This document shows, piece after piece, positions 53,019 to 64,000 of a stretch of DNA of 64,000 bases. The DNA is taken from the NCBI RefSeq assembly GCF_002982075.1, contig NZ_PUEJ01000006.1, positions 372,001-436,000 of the forward strand, in the 5' to 3' direction. Source of the stretch: Labrys okinawensis. GTDB lineage: Bacteria; Pseudomonadota; Alphaproteobacteria; Rhizobiales; Labraceae. The notes under the pieces are model-generated. The model saw only the letters and a program-made list of their open reading frames with translations, made no database searches and was not told where the DNA came from. Position 1 is the stretch's first letter. Every line of letters begins with the position of its first letter. Position numbers and translations under genes: made by a program.

Positions 53019-53780
53019 TCACCGGAACAGCAGCGTCTCGAAGGCGGCGGAGATACCGGCGGCATCCCCGGAGAAATAGTCCGGATTGTGATCGCGGATG
53101 GAGGCGAGACTCCGGCGCAGGCCGTCGAGATGATGATCCATGGCGCGGCCGGCCTTCTCGGCGTCATGCGCCTCGATGGCATCGACAATGGCGCCGTGCT
53201 CCTCGACGACGCGCAGCATACGCCCGGCCTCCGGCAGGGTCAGCCGGCGGTAACGGTCGAGCTGGGTCTTGACCTGTTGCACCATCTCCCAGGCGCCGGG
53301 CCGGCCCGCCGCCATGGCGAGGGCTGCGTGAAAAGCTTCGTCCGCTTCATGAAAGGCATTGATGTCGCCGGCCCCGAGGCTCTCGCGCTGGCGCTCGATC
53401 AGGCCGCGCAGCAGGGTGACGCTGCTGCCCCGAGCCTGATGGGCGGCGGCGCGCGCCGTGGCGTGCTCGACGGCCGAGCGCACGAAGATCGCATCCGGCA
53501 GGATGGCGGCGGGAATGCGGGCCACGCGCGTGGCCGACCGCGCTGCGATCTCGACCAGCCCCTCGTCGGCCAGACGCAGCAGCGCCTCGCGGACCGGCGT
53601 GCGGCTGACGGCATGCGCCGCCGCGACCTCGGCCTCGGCAATCTTCTCGCCAGGCAGCCTGATCATGGAGACGATCTCGTCCCGCAGCGCCCGATGCACG
53701 GCCGCCGCCGTCGTCATGCCCGGCTGAGCCGCAAGCGGCCTCCCGCCGGTACGATCCTGGAAATGGCCAAAGGCGCTCAT
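53019..53780 (-). CDS. GntR-family (FadR/VanR type) regulator
   Basis: DNA-binding regulator of 253 residues, 141 bases upstream of kduI on the same strand. The N-terminal winged helix-turn-helix is near 27-85 (LRDEIVSMIRLPGEKIAEAEVAAAHAVSRTPVREAL region, with RTPVREALLRLADEGLVE). An all-helical FCD effector domain follows (VRSAVEHATARAAA, FHEADEAFHAALAMAAG, VVEEHGAIVDAI, HHLDGLRRSL), with metal-ligand-type His and Asp residues. The start at 53778-53780 is preferred because the alternative ATG at 53790-53792 falls in the operator palindrome. It probably responds to KDG or a uronate. Confidence 0.92.
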   Translation of the reverse strand: MSAFGHFQDRTGGRPLAAQPGMTTAAAVHRALRDEIVSMIRLPGEKIAEAEVAAAHAVSRTPVREALLRLADEGLVEIAARSATRVARIPAAILPDAIFVRSAVEHATARAAAHQARGSSVTLLRGLIERQRESLGAGDINAFHEADEAFHAALAMAAGRPGAWEMVQQVKTQLDRYRRLTLPEAGRMLRVVEEHGAIVDAIEAHDAEKAGRAMDHHLDGLRRSLASIRDHNPDYFSGDAAGISAAFETLLFR

Positions 53781-53790
53781 CGCTCTCACC

Positions 53791-53810
53791 ATATCTGATA
53801 TATCAGATAT
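53791..53810. promoter_or_regulatory. 20-base palindromic operator of the GntR gene
   Basis: ATATCTGATATATCAGATAT is perfectly self-complementary and ends 10 bases before the chosen GntR start. Its core TGATATATCA fits a FadR/VanR-type GntR dimer. No second copy is seen in front of kduI, so regulation probably runs through one promoter serving gntR and the kdu genes. The rest of 53811-54064 shows no convincing gene. Confidence 0.78.
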
Positions 53811-54064
53811 CCTAGCTATTTTCGCAGGCGGCGTCAACGGCATGGACAGTCCCCCATAGGGGCGGGGTCCGCCATCGCCTTCCGGCACGACCTCAAACAT
53901 GTTCCAGGTCGCAAGAACCGGCCGCGGCACAGCAGGAAAGGGGCGTTCTTTCCTCCTCGCCCTTGCCGTCTGCCTGGCAGGCCGAACGGCCTTGCACAGC
54001 CAGATCGCCGACGAGATCCTCGCCTTCCTGGCCCGCGTCCAGCCCTCGCGATAGGGGAAGTCCG

Positions 54065-55861
54065 CTAGACTCCGCCCGCCAAATCGCGGCGGGCGCGGTC
54101 CGCCGCTTCGGCATAGCGGCGCAGGGCGTGGGCTTCCGACAGGAGGCCGATGACATGGCCGGCCTCGTCCACCACCGCCAGCGCCTCGGCCTCGCAGCCC
54201 TCCATGCGCTCGGTCGCTTCCTTCAGCGTCATGCCCGCCGTCAGCACCTCGTCGCGATAGAGCGCGAGGTCCCCGACCGGACTGCCGCCATCCTGGTTCT
54301 CCGGGCTCACCTGGTAGGCATCCGCGACCCGGATCAGCCCGGCGTAGCGGTTGGCGAGGGTGTCGACGGCCACGATGTAATGGGTGGTGCCGAGCGGATG
54401 GGCATTGCGGAAGACGACGAGCGAGGCGTCCTTGTCGACCGTCGGCGCCGGCTTGCGCATGACGCGGCCGACGGTGAGGTCGCGCGCCCAGCCGATGTCG
54501 TGGGCACTGCGGATCGCCTCGCCGCGCAGATGGAAGCGCCAGGTCGCGAAGGAATAGCCGAAGGTCTCGCGCACGGTGATGGAGGCGATGATCACCGCCA
54601 GCAGCACGGCGACGGTGAGCTGGAAGTCCCCGGTCATCTCCAGGACCAGGAAGCTCATGGTCAGCGGCCCGCCCATCACGGACGCCGCCAGGGCCGCCAT
54701 GCCCGCAAGCGCGGCGGCATGGGGCGTCAGCCCGGCGGTGATCGAGAACAGATGGATGCCGCCGAGATAGAACTGCCCCACCAGCGCGCCCAGGAAGAGC
54801 GAGGCAAAGAACAGGCCGCCGCGAAAGCCCGAGCCGAGCGAGATGCAGGAGGCCATCGCCTTCAGCACGATCAGCCCGCCCAGCACCAGGAGCGGCAATT
54901 CGCTGCCGGCCAGCATCTTCACCAGCGCGCCGTGCCCCGATGACAAGACCTGCGGCGTGATCAAGGCGAGCCCGCCGACCATCACTCCGCCGAGGCCCGG
55001 CATCAGCCAGATCGGCAGGGGCAGGCGGCGAAACCCCTTTTCCGTCATGGCGACGCCGAGCATCACTAGGATGGCGACGGCGGCGCTGAACAGGCCGAGT
55101 CCGACCAGGGCCGCAAAGGAGGAGGCCTGCGGTCGGAACCCGACATTGATGACGAAGGCGTAGGAATCGATCCCGAGCAGATGGGTGACGATGGTGCCGG
55201 CGATGGCTGCGGCGGCGACGGGCGCCAGATGCGAAACGGCATAGGTGCCGATGATGATCTCGAAGGCGTAGAAGGCGCCGGTCAGCGGCGCGCTGAAGGC
55301 GCCGGCAATGGCGCCGGCCGAACCGCAGCCCACCAGCAGGCGCAGATCCGCGCGGCGCAGATGGAAGCCGAGGCCAAGCCGCGAGGCGATGCCGGAGCCG
55401 ACCTGCGAATAGGCGGCCTCGAGCCCGACGGAGGCACCGAAGGCATTGGAGATCCAGGTCTGGATCACCACGATGATGCTGCCGGTGAGCGACAGGCGCC
55501 CGCCATGCAGGGCGTTGGCCTCGATCGGATCGACCGGGCGCGGCGAGCGGGTCCGCGCCAGAACCAGGTTGAACAGGCCGAGCAGCAGGCCGCCGAGCAG
55601 CGGCATCGAGACCGCCAGGATCACCGGCAGGCCGAGAGTGCCGCTCAGCCGCTCCTCCGATTGCAGGCCGAAGAAGAGCTCATGCGCGAGCTGCGCGGTG
55701 GCGGCGACGCCGTAGACGGCCAAGCCGGCCAAGGCCCCGACCACGGCCGCGAGCGCCACCATGCCGCTCTCGCTGCGCCGCACCAGCAGGCGCATCCAGC
55801 CAGGGATGATCCGGTCGAAGGCAAGGTTGAGAGCTTGGCGGGAAAAACGCTGATTGGACAT
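54065..55861 (-). CDS. ClC-family chloride channel with CBS domains
   Basis: The 598-residue product has a ClC membrane part (about 1-440) and a C-terminal pair of CBS domains (about 455-585; VGRVMRKPAPTVDKDASLVVF, AGMTLKEATERMEGCEAEALAVVDEAGHVIGL in parts). The gating Glu is kept in SVGLEAAYSQVGSGIA near 144. The usual GREGP, GSGIP and GGIFAP signatures are changed: GLEAA, ALHGG and GSGFRGG. It may be a channel or an exchanger. It stands alone, without neighbours that suggest a role. Confidence 0.88.
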   Translation of the reverse strand: MSNQRFSRQALNLAFDRIIPGWMRLLVRRSESGMVALAAVVGALAGLAVYGVAATAQLAHELFFGLQSEERLSGTLGLPVILAVSMPLLGGLLLGLFNLVLARTRSPRPVDPIEANALHGGRLSLTGSIIVVIQTWISNAFGASVGLEAAYSQVGSGIASRLGLGFHLRRADLRLLVGCGSAGAIAGAFSAPLTGAFYAFEIIIGTYAVSHLAPVAAAAIAGTIVTHLLGIDSYAFVINVGFRPQASSFAALVGLGLFSAAVAILVMLGVAMTEKGFRRLPLPIWLMPGLGGVMVGGLALITPQVLSSGHGALVKMLAGSELPLLVLGGLIVLKAMASCISLGSGFRGGLFFASLFLGALVGQFYLGGIHLFSITAGLTPHAAALAGMAALAASVMGGPLTMSFLVLEMTGDFQLTVAVLLAVIIASITVRETFGYSFATWRFHLRGEAIRSAHDIGWARDLTVGRVMRKPAPTVDKDASLVVFRNAHPLGTTHYIVAVDTLANRYAGLIRVADAYQVSPENQDGGSPVGDLALYRDEVLTAGMTLKEATERMEGCEAEALAVVDEAGHVIGLLSEAHALRRYAEAADRARRDLAGGV

Positions 55862-55987
55862 GGCAAGCTGGCCCGCCTCCGTCGGAGGCAGGAGTAAGGG
55901 GAAGGCCGATCCATCCTGTGTAGACGCTTGCCGTGAACGGCAAAAGTCCGCAAGCGACGAAAATTGGCTCGATCGGGGCGGGGAGCG

Positions 55988-56725
55988 TTATTCCTGCCGG
56001 CCGGGGTCATCCACCACGCGCAGATCGGTCAGCAGCATTGCCACGCTGCCGTCGGCCGCCAGGCCGAACCAGGACGGATAGGCGCCATCGCCCCAGCCGC
56101 TCGAAAACAATACGAGGGCATGGGCACCTCGGGAGACCGGCAGGGCGAAGGGTAGCCCGTGCTCCTTGCCATAGCTCTCGGCCTGGCGGATCCAATCGTC
56201 ATCGAGGGCCTGCATCTGATCGGGGGGCAGGGCGACAATCTCCGCGCCAACGGCGGGATCAAGAAAGGCGCCGGTGCCCGCATCGACCGGGAAGCCGTAA
56301 TATTCGTTCTTGCCGAGCTTGGCCGGGTCCTGCCCCGGCACCAAAGCCCGTTCCCAGGTCACGACCGGCGCCTGCGAGAATTCGACGCGCGCAAAGGCGA
56401 TGCGATCGCCGAAACGCTTCGAACGCATGACCGCGATGCGTACGGGAAAGCGCCCCTTCGGCACGGCGCGAATGAAGGGCTTGGCCTCGATGAAGACGAA
56501 GGGATCGCAGGCCACGATCTGGCCCGTGGACACCGTGACCTCGCCGAGAACATGGCTGTCGAGCGGCACGGATGTCCCCTTGACCGTCCCCGTCGCGCCG
56601 GGCCGGAAAGCCGCTTCGAAGCGGGCGGCATCCGGGCGCAACGGCCCGTCATCCGCCCGTGACGGGGCGGCGGTGCCGAAGCAGCAAGCCAGCGCGGCAA
56701 GAAATGCCCACCGGATTCCCGGCAC
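55988..56725 (-). CDS. secreted DUF4241-domain protein
   Basis: The 245-residue product has a signal peptide (about 1-24, ending AAPSRADD) and a DUF4241 domain: GEVTVSTGQIVACDPFVF, the strand FPVRIAVM, GFPVDAGTGAFLDPAVG and the C-terminal SSGWGDGAYPSWFGLAADGSV (in parts). The family has no known activity. It follows acs by 5 bases on the same strand and is probably co-transcribed with it, but no functional link is known. Confidence 0.82.
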   Translation of the reverse strand: MPGIRWAFLAALACCFGTAAPSRADDGPLRPDAARFEAAFRPGATGTVKGTSVPLDSHVLGEVTVSTGQIVACDPFVFIEAKPFIRAVPKGRFPVRIAVMRSKRFGDRIAFARVEFSQAPVVTWERALVPGQDPAKLGKNEYYGFPVDAGTGAFLDPAVGAEIVALPPDQMQALDDDWIRQAESYGKEHGLPFALPVSRGAHALVLFSSGWGDGAYPSWFGLAADGSVAMLLTDLRVVDDPGRQE

Positions 56726-56730
56726 CGGTC

Positions 56731-58677
<1,947 letters not shown>

Positions 58678-58750
58678 GCCTTCCTCCCATCGGCCGGGGT
58701 CGTGCCGCGGCCTTCCAACGCGCACCGGCTTTAAAACCGGCGTTTCCTCG

Positions 58751-58868
58751 AGAGCACGGCGCGTTTTAGCCAAACGCCCTTCTCTCCAGCTCCTTGTTTC
58801 AAGCCTATCCGATGGATCGGCCCGGGCGTCTTTGCGATTCCGCAAAAATCGCAAAACGCTTTGTTAGA
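58751..58868. repeat. intergenic repeat, family A/B
   Basis: AGAGCACGGCGCGTTTTAGC, CTCCTTGTTTCAAGCC, then GGGCGTCTTTGCGATTCCGC and AAAATCGCAAAACGC. It matches the copy at 6211. It occupies much of the 344-base divergent gap between acs and the methyltransferase gene; nothing else was recognised there. Confidence 0.65.
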
Positions 58869-59021
58869 ACGCTTATGACAAAGCGCCTGCGCAGGGCAAG
58901 TCCCCGCGCGCTCCAGCCGATACTGCGACATGCCTGTCATTGCTTGGCCGCGCGCGGTATAGTGACTGCTGAACTTACGATGCCACCGCTTAATACCATC
59001 CCGCCAAGAAAGGATGCGGCC

Positions 59022-59849
59022 ATGGACATCGAAGGCGCCGTCGCCAGCCATTACACGCAAGGTTCGCTCGAACGCACGCTGTTTGCGGCACTGGAGGCCG
59101 CCGGCAAGGATCCCGACCGCCTCACCACCGGCGATCTCGCCGGCATCGACGAGTTCCATCTCGGCTGGGCGGCCGCCACCGAGGAACTCGCCGAAGATCT
59201 CGGTTTCACCCATGCCATGCATGTGCTCGATGTCGGCTCGGGCATCGGCGGGCCGGCAAGGCATCTGGCGCAGGCGCTCGGCTGCAGCGTCACCGGTATC
59301 GACCTCACGGCCGAATTCGTCACCGTGGCGGAAGCGGTGACCCGGCGCTGCCATCTGTCCGGGCGGGTCTCCTTCGTGCAGGGCAGCGCCCTCGCGCTGC
59401 CCTTCGAGACCGCGAGCTTCGACGGCGCCACCCTGTTCCATGTCGGCATGAACATCGCCGACAAGGACACGCTCTTCCGCGAGATACGCCGGGTTCTCAG
59501 GCCGGGAGCGCGCGTCGGCGTCTACGACATCATGCACCAGGGCAAGGGCGAACTGCCTTTCCCGATGCCCTGGGCGATGACCTCGGCCACCAGCTTCGTC
59601 GAACCGCCGAGCCGCTACCGCCAGGCCCTGGCCCAGGCCGGCTTCAGCCTGGAGCTCGAGCGCAGCCATCGCGACCTTGCGCTCAGGCTCGGCCGCGAGA
59701 TGAAGGAGAAGGTGGCCCGCGAGGGCCCGTCGCCGCTCGGTCCCCAGGTGCTGATGGGCGAGAACGCTCCCCTGCGCATCGGCAATGTCATGTCGGCCCT
59801 CGCCGACGGGCTGATCGCCCCCATCGAGATGATCGCGCGGGCCGCCTGA
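59022..59849 (+). CDS. SAM-dependent methyltransferase
   Basis: The 275-residue product starts after an AAAGGA site. It has the class I methyltransferase fold: motif I VLDVGSGIGGPARHLA near 67, the acidic residue in VTGIDLTAEFV, motif II SFDGATLFHVGMNI, and motif III LRPGARVGVYDIM. The layout resembles sarcosine/dimethylglycine or sterol-type small-molecule methyltransferases. The substrate is unknown. The gene stands alone. Confidence 0.85.
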   Translation: MDIEGAVASHYTQGSLERTLFAALEAAGKDPDRLTTGDLAGIDEFHLGWAAATEELAEDLGFTHAMHVLDVGSGIGGPARHLAQALGCSVTGIDLTAEFVTVAEAVTRRCHLSGRVSFVQGSALALPFETASFDGATLFHVGMNIADKDTLFREIRRVLRPGARVGVYDIMHQGKGELPFPMPWAMTSATSFVEPPSRYRQALAQAGFSLELERSHRDLALRLGREMKEKVAREGPSPLGPQVLMGENAPLRIGNVMSALADGLIAPIEMIARAA

Positions 59850-59922
59850 CATCGATTTTTCCTGGGAGGGCAGGCGAGGATGTGCTCCCCCAGGAACGTC
59901 CTTTGCCCAGGGGTGCGGCTCC

Positions 59923-62900
59923 TCACCGCATCGCCACCGCCCGCGGTTCGGGCAGGACCAGATCCTGGTCTTCCCCCGGCTCTGCAGCCAGGAGGGTTTC
60001 CGGCGACTCGGCCGGCTCCTCCGCATCGCGGCCGCTTCTCAGCCATTTCGAAAAGCCGTCGAGATAGAGATAGATCACCGGCGTGGTGAACAGGGTCAGC
60101 ACCTGGCTGACGATCAGGCCGCCCACCATGGCATAGCCGAGAGGCTGGCGGATCTCCGAGCCGGTGCCGGAGCCCAGCATCAGCGGCACGCCGCCGAGCA
60201 GGGCCGCCATGGTGGTCATCAGGATCGGCCGGAAGCGCAGGAGGCAGGCCCGGCGTATCGCCTCCACCGCGCTCATGCGGTGATCGCGCTCGGCGACGAT
60301 GGCGAAATCGACCAGCATGATGCCGTTCTTCTTGACGATGCCGATCAGCAGGATGACCCCGATCAGGGCGATCAGGCTGAAGTCGAAATGGAACAGCAGC
60401 AGCGTCGCCAGCGCCCCCACCCCCGCCGAGGGCAGGGTCGAGAGGATGGTGAGGGGGTGGATGAAGCTCTCATAGAGGATGCCGAGGATCAGGTAGACCA
60501 CCACCAGGGCCGCGACGATCAGCATCGGCACCGAGGCGAGCGAGTCCTGGAAGGCCTGCGCCGTGCCCTGGAAGGTCGAGCCGATGGTGGCCGGCAGCTC
60601 CATGCGCTTTTCCAGAGCCTCGATGGCGGCCGTGGCCTGCCCGAGCGCCACGCCGGGCGCCAGGTTGAAGGAGATCGTCACCGCCGGGAATTGCCCCTGA
60701 TGGTTGATGGCCAGCGGGCGGACGGGATCGGTGCTCCATTTCGCAAAGGCCGAGAGCGGCACCTCGCCGCCGGTAGTCGGCGAGCGCAGATAGATCTGCT
60801 GCAGCGTCGCCGTGCTCTTCTGCAGGGAAGGCAGCACCTCCAGGATGACGTAATAGGTCGAGAGCTGGGTCGAGAATTGCGCGATCTGGCGCTGGCCGAA
60901 GGCATCATAGAGCGTGGCGTCGATGATGTCGGGCGTCAGCCCGTAGCGGGCGGCCTGGTCGCGGTCGATCGACAGGGTCAGCGTGGTGCCGGATGCCTGC
61001 TGGTCGGAGGCGACGTCGCGCAGCTCCGGCATCGTCTTCATGGCTTCCAGGAGCTTGGGCGCCCACTGGTTGAGCTGGTCGATGTCGGTGCCCTGCAGGG
61101 TGAACTGGAACTGCGTGCGCGAGGGCCGGCCGCCGAGGCGCACATCCTGGGCCGATTGCAGATAGAGCCGCGCGCCTTCGACCGCAGCGGTCTGGCGCTG
61201 CAGGCGGCGGATCACTTGGTCGGCCGAGGCGCTGCGCTCGTCGCGCGGCTTGAGCGTGATATACATGGTGCCGTCATTGAGGGTGTTGCCGTTGCCGCCC
61301 ATGCGCATCGCCATATGGGCGATGGCCGGGTCCTTCAGCACGATGGCGCCCAGCTCCTCCATATGGCGGGCCATGTCGGCCACGGACGTATCCTGCGCCG
61401 CCTCGACGACGCCGGTGATCAGGCCGGTATCCTGCTGCGGGAAGAAGCCCTTGGGGATGATCACGAACAGATAGCCGGACAAGGCCACCGTGGCGAAGAA
61501 GGTCAGCAAGGTGAGGAAGCGGAAGCGCAGCACGAGGTCGAGGCCGCGTTCATAGGTGTTCACCATGGCTTCGAAGAAGGACTCGCTGAGCTTGTAGAGC
61601 CTGCCGTGACGCTCCTCGTGAATCGGCTTGAGGAAGCGCGAGGCCATCATCGGCGTCAGGGTCAGCGAGACGAAGGCCGAGACCACGATGGTCATGGCCA
61701 GGGTGATCGCAAATTCGCGGAACAGCCGCCCGATGATGCCACTCATCAGAAGGAGTGGAATCAGCACCGCGATCAGCGAGATGCTGATCGACAGGATGGT
61801 GAAGCCGATCTCGCCGGCCCCCTTGAGGGCAGCGGCCATCGGCTTCTCGCCCTCCTCGATGTGGCGGGTGATGTTCTCCAGCATGACGATGGCGTCATCG
61901 ACCACGAAGCCTACCGCGATGGTCAGCGCCATCAGCGAGAGATTGTCGAGGCTGTAGCCTGCCAGCCACATCAGGGCGCAGGCGCCCAGCAGGGCCAGGG
62001 GCACGGTGATGGAGGGGATTACCGTGGCCCATACGCTGCGCAGGAAGACGAAGATCACCATGACGACGAGGCCGATGGTGAGCAGCAACGTGAACTGCAC
62101 GTCCTTCACGGCGGCGCGGATGGTCTGGGTGCGGTCCGACAGCACGGAGATCTTGATGGCGGGCGAAATGCCCGCCTCCAGGCGGGGCAGCACCTTCATG
62201 ACATTGTCGACGGTGTCGATGACGTTGGCGCCGGGCTGCTTGAAGATCACCAGGAAGACGCCGCGCTTGCCGTCGGCCCAGCCGGCCTGGGTGTCGTCCT
62301 GAGGCGCGCTCACCGCCTGCCCGATGTCGCGCACACGCACGGGACTGCCATTGCGGTAGGCGATGATGACGTCGTTCCAGTCCTTGGCGTCGGTGAGCTG
62401 GTCGTTGGCATAGATGGTGTAGGAGCGGGTGGCGCCGTTGAAGGTGCCCTTGGGATTGTTGACGGTGGTGACAGCGAGCGGCGTTCGCACGTCCTCCAGC
62501 GACAATCCCTTGGCCACCAGCTTGGCCGGATCGACCTGGACCCGGATCGACGGGGTCTGCTGGCCGCCGACATTGACCTGGCCCACACCGCCGATCTGGC
62601 TGATGGCCTGAGCCAGCTTGGTGAGCGCCTGATCGGAAACCTCGGTCAGCGGCAGCGTGTCGGAGGTGGCGCCGAGCAGGAGGATAGGGGAATCGGCCGG
62701 GTTGACCTTCCGATAGGTCGGCGGGCTCGGCAGGTTCTTGGGCAATTGCCCATTGGCGGCATTGATGGCCGCCAGCACGTCCGCGCCGGCGCCGTCGATA
62801 TTGCGGGACAGGTCGAACTGCAGGGTGATCTGGGTCGAGCTCGTCTGGCTCGACGAGGTCATCTCCGAAATGCCGGGGATCAGCGAAAACTGCGTCTCCA

Positions 62901-63102
62901 AAGGCTGGGCCACCGACGAGGCCATGGTGGCGGGGTCGGCGCCGGGCAGGCTGGCGGAGACCTGGATGGTCGGGAAATCCACTTCCGGCAGCGGCGCCAC
63001 CGGCAATTGGGGATAGGCGATGATGCCCACGAACAGGATACCCACCATCAACAGCGTGGTGGCGACCGGATAACGGATGAAGGGGGTCGAGATGCCGGGC
63101 AT
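59923..63102 (-). CDS. RND multidrug efflux transporter (MdtB/MdtC type)
   Basis: Inner-membrane proton-driven pump of 1059 residues, full length for the HAE1 family. Start FIRYPVATTLLMVGILFVG; first porter loop LPEVDFPTIQVSASLPGADPATMASSVAQPLE (in parts); helix 4 proton-relay Asp pair in VGFVVDDAIVMLENITRHIEEG (near 400); and the second half LIGVILLIGIVKKNGIMLVDFA. A close MdtB/MdtC match is suggested by SPPTYRKVNPADSPIL. It starts 2 bases after the fusion protein gene stops. An outer-membrane partner is not in the window. Confidence 0.95.
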   Translation of the reverse strand: MPGISTPFIRYPVATTLLMVGILFVGIIAYPQLPVAPLPEVDFPTIQVSASLPGADPATMASSVAQPLETQFSLIPGISEMTSSSQTSSTQITLQFDLSRNIDGAGADVLAAINAANGQLPKNLPSPPTYRKVNPADSPILLLGATSDTLPLTEVSDQALTKLAQAISQIGGVGQVNVGGQQTPSIRVQVDPAKLVAKGLSLEDVRTPLAVTTVNNPKGTFNGATRSYTIYANDQLTDAKDWNDVIIAYRNGSPVRVRDIGQAVSAPQDDTQAGWADGKRGVFLVIFKQPGANVIDTVDNVMKVLPRLEAGISPAIKISVLSDRTQTIRAAVKDVQFTLLLTIGLVVMVIFVFLRSVWATVIPSITVPLALLGACALMWLAGYSLDNLSLMALTIAVGFVVDDAIVMLENITRHIEEGEKPMAAALKGAGEIGFTILSISISLIAVLIPLLLMSGIIGRLFREFAITLAMTIVVSAFVSLTLTPMMASRFLKPIHEERHGRLYKLSESFFEAMVNTYERGLDLVLRFRFLTLLTFFATVALSGYLFVIIPKGFFPQQDTGLITGVVEAAQDTSVADMARHMEELGAIVLKDPAIAHMAMRMGGNGNTLNDGTMYITLKPRDERSASADQVIRRLQRQTAAVEGARLYLQSAQDVRLGGRPSRTQFQFTLQGTDIDQLNQWAPKLLEAMKTMPELRDVASDQQASGTTLTLSIDRDQAARYGLTPDIIDATLYDAFGQRQIAQFSTQLSTYYVILEVLPSLQKSTATLQQIYLRSPTTGGEVPLSAFAKWSTDPVRPLAINHQGQFPAVTISFNLAPGVALGQATAAIEALEKRMELPATIGSTFQGTAQAFQDSLASVPMLIVAALVVVYLILGILYESFIHPLTILSTLPSAGVGALATLLLFHFDFSLIALIGVILLIGIVKKNGIMLVDFAIVAERDHRMSAVEAIRRACLLRFRPILMTTMAALLGGVPLMLGSGTGSEIRQPLGYAMVGGLIVSQVLTLFTTPVIYLYLDGFSKWLRSGRDAEEPAESPETLLAAEPGEDQDLVLPEPRAVAMR

Positions 63103-63104
63103 GA

Positions 63105-64000
63105 TCAGTCTGCCTTCCCAGTAGGATTGGTGCCCGCCTGCGGCGCGGCCTGCGCGGCGACCTTCCCATCGGCTGAGGCCAGCGGCCGGGCCTCGACCTC
63201 CGCCCCGTTCTGCAGGCGTGCCTGGCCGGAGACCACCACCTTCTGCCCGGCGGACAGGCCCTGGCTGACCACGGCACGGCCATTGCCGCTCATGCTCACC
63301 TGGATCGGCGTCGCCACGGCCTTGCCGTCGTCGCCGATCACATAGGCGAAGAGGCCGGATGGCCCGTGCTGGACGGCATCCTCGGGCACCACCAGGACCT
63401 GCTTGAGCGTGTCGACCAGCAGGCGGGTGTCGACCGACAGGCCGGGCCAGAGCGCATTGTCGGCATTGTCGAAGCGCGCCTTCAGGCTGATCGTGCCCGT
63501 CGCCTGGTTGACGGTGTTGTCGATCACCGCCAGCGTGCCGTGGGAAAGGACGGTCTGGCCATCGGAGCTCAGGGCCACGACCGGGGCCGGCCCGTGATCG
63601 AAGGCTTTCGCGATGGCCGGCAGCAGATCCTGAGGTTCGGTGAACTGCACGGCGATAGGCTGAAGCTGAGCGATGGTGACGATGCCGTTCTGGTCGGCGG
63701 CATGCACGATGTTGCCCGGATCGATCTGCCGGAAGCCGGTGCGGCCGGTGAAGGGCGCCTTGATGGTGGTGTAGTCGAGATTGGTCCGGGCATTGGCGAT
63801 GGCCGCGTCATCGCCCTGGATCTGCGCCTTGACCTGGTCGACCAAGGCCTGCTGGGTGTCCACGGCCTGCTGCGACTCGAAGCTCTTCTGGGCGAGATTC
63901 TGGAAGCGCTGCAGGTTCAGCTGGTCGTTCCTGAGGCTGGCCTCGTCCTGGGCCTTCTTGGCGATGGCCTGGTCCAGCGCGGCCTGATAGGGACGCTTGT
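63105..64000 (-). CDS. RND membrane fusion protein (MdtA type), 5' end cut
   Basis: Periplasmic adaptor of the tripartite pump. The frame is open to the window end, so the start and signal lie beyond it; 297 residues are visible. Readable parts are the coiled-coil hairpin (ALDQAIAKKAQDEASLRNDQ, LQRFQNLAQKSFESQQAVD), the lipoyl-type half motif (TIKAPFTGRTGFRQIDPGNIV), the beta barrel and the membrane-proximal end (VVVSGQARLQNGAEVEARPL). It is the gene upstream of the RND pump and overlaps its transcript. Confidence 0.93.
   Translation of the reverse strand, partial: KRPYQAALDQAIAKKAQDEASLRNDQLNLQRFQNLAQKSFESQQAVDTQQALVDQVKAQIQGDDAAIANARTNLDYTTIKAPFTGRTGFRQIDPGNIVHAADQNGIVTIAQLQPIAVQFTEPQDLLPAIAKAFDHGPAPVVALSSDGQTVLSHGTLAVIDNTVNQATGTISLKARFDNADNALWPGLSVDTRLLVDTLKQVLVVPEDAVQHGPSGLFAYVIGDDGKAVATPIQVSMSGNGRAVVSQGLSAGQKVVVSGQARLQNGAEVEARPLASADGKVAAQAAPQAGTNPTGKAD

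Noticed and set aside
53899..54054. 51-codon plus-strand frame (MFQVARTGRG...) with a hydrophobic middle
   Set aside because: It has no ribosome site, is very short and lies in the gap after the GntR gene without any recognisable feature.

Overview
The window looks like chromosomal DNA of a high-GC alphaproteobacterium, most likely of the order Hyphomicrobiales (Rhizobiales). The reasons are the rpsT-dnaA arrangement, the hemC-hemD-mitofilin-hemY cluster, a FeuPQ/PhoPQ-like two-component pair with a PepSY partner, CcrM-type GANTC sites in front of dnaA, and several families of short palindromic intergenic repeats. The genus cannot be fixed from the sequence alone. No tRNA, rRNA, CRISPR array, insertion sequence or prophage was recognised.

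Layout, left to right. 0-3.5 kb: the end of a leftward ABC import operon (ATPase, binding protein, start of a permease) with two copies of a palindromic operator. 3.7-6.2 kb: response regulator, sensor kinase and PepSY protein. 6.4-10.5 kb: a large membrane-bound NRPS-like enzyme with the architecture of poly(basic amino acid) synthetases (Pls/PosA family), the most unusual gene here. 10.9-15.1 kb: TauE/SafE exporter, rpsT, a long regulatory gap, a rhodanese and dnaA. 15.3-20.5 kb: secreted proteins, xylulokinase and a Na+/H+ antiporter. 20.6-25.6 kb: hemC-hemD-mic60-hemY, all leftward. 25.9-33.0 kb: a mixed block (two hydrolases, galE, a DnaQ-like exonuclease, a GlxA-type regulator, an HD-domain protein). 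33.2-38.9 kb: tsaD-gpsA-ridA, a ParE/ParD-type toxin-antitoxin pair, xerC and two tandem PH-like membrane proteins. 38.9-48 kb: a Bcr/CflA efflux protein, then an AraC-controlled carbohydrate ABC operon ending in a fused oxidoreductase/aldo-keto reductase. 48.3-53.8 kb: a VanW-glycosyltransferase-like fusion, then a 2-keto-3-deoxygluconate cluster (kduI-kduD-kdgT) with a GntR regulator and a perfect 20-bp operator. 54-64 kb: a ClC channel, acs with a DUF4241 partner, a methyltransferase and an MdtABC-type RND pump whose membrane fusion protein runs off the end.

The recognisable units that work together are two ABC uptake operons, the haem-precursor cluster, the KDG catabolic operon, the sensor pair with PepSY, and the tripartite efflux pump. 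Two kinds of short palindromic repeat punctuate the gaps. One supplies the stop codons of three genes. The other sits between binding-protein and permease genes in both ABC operons.
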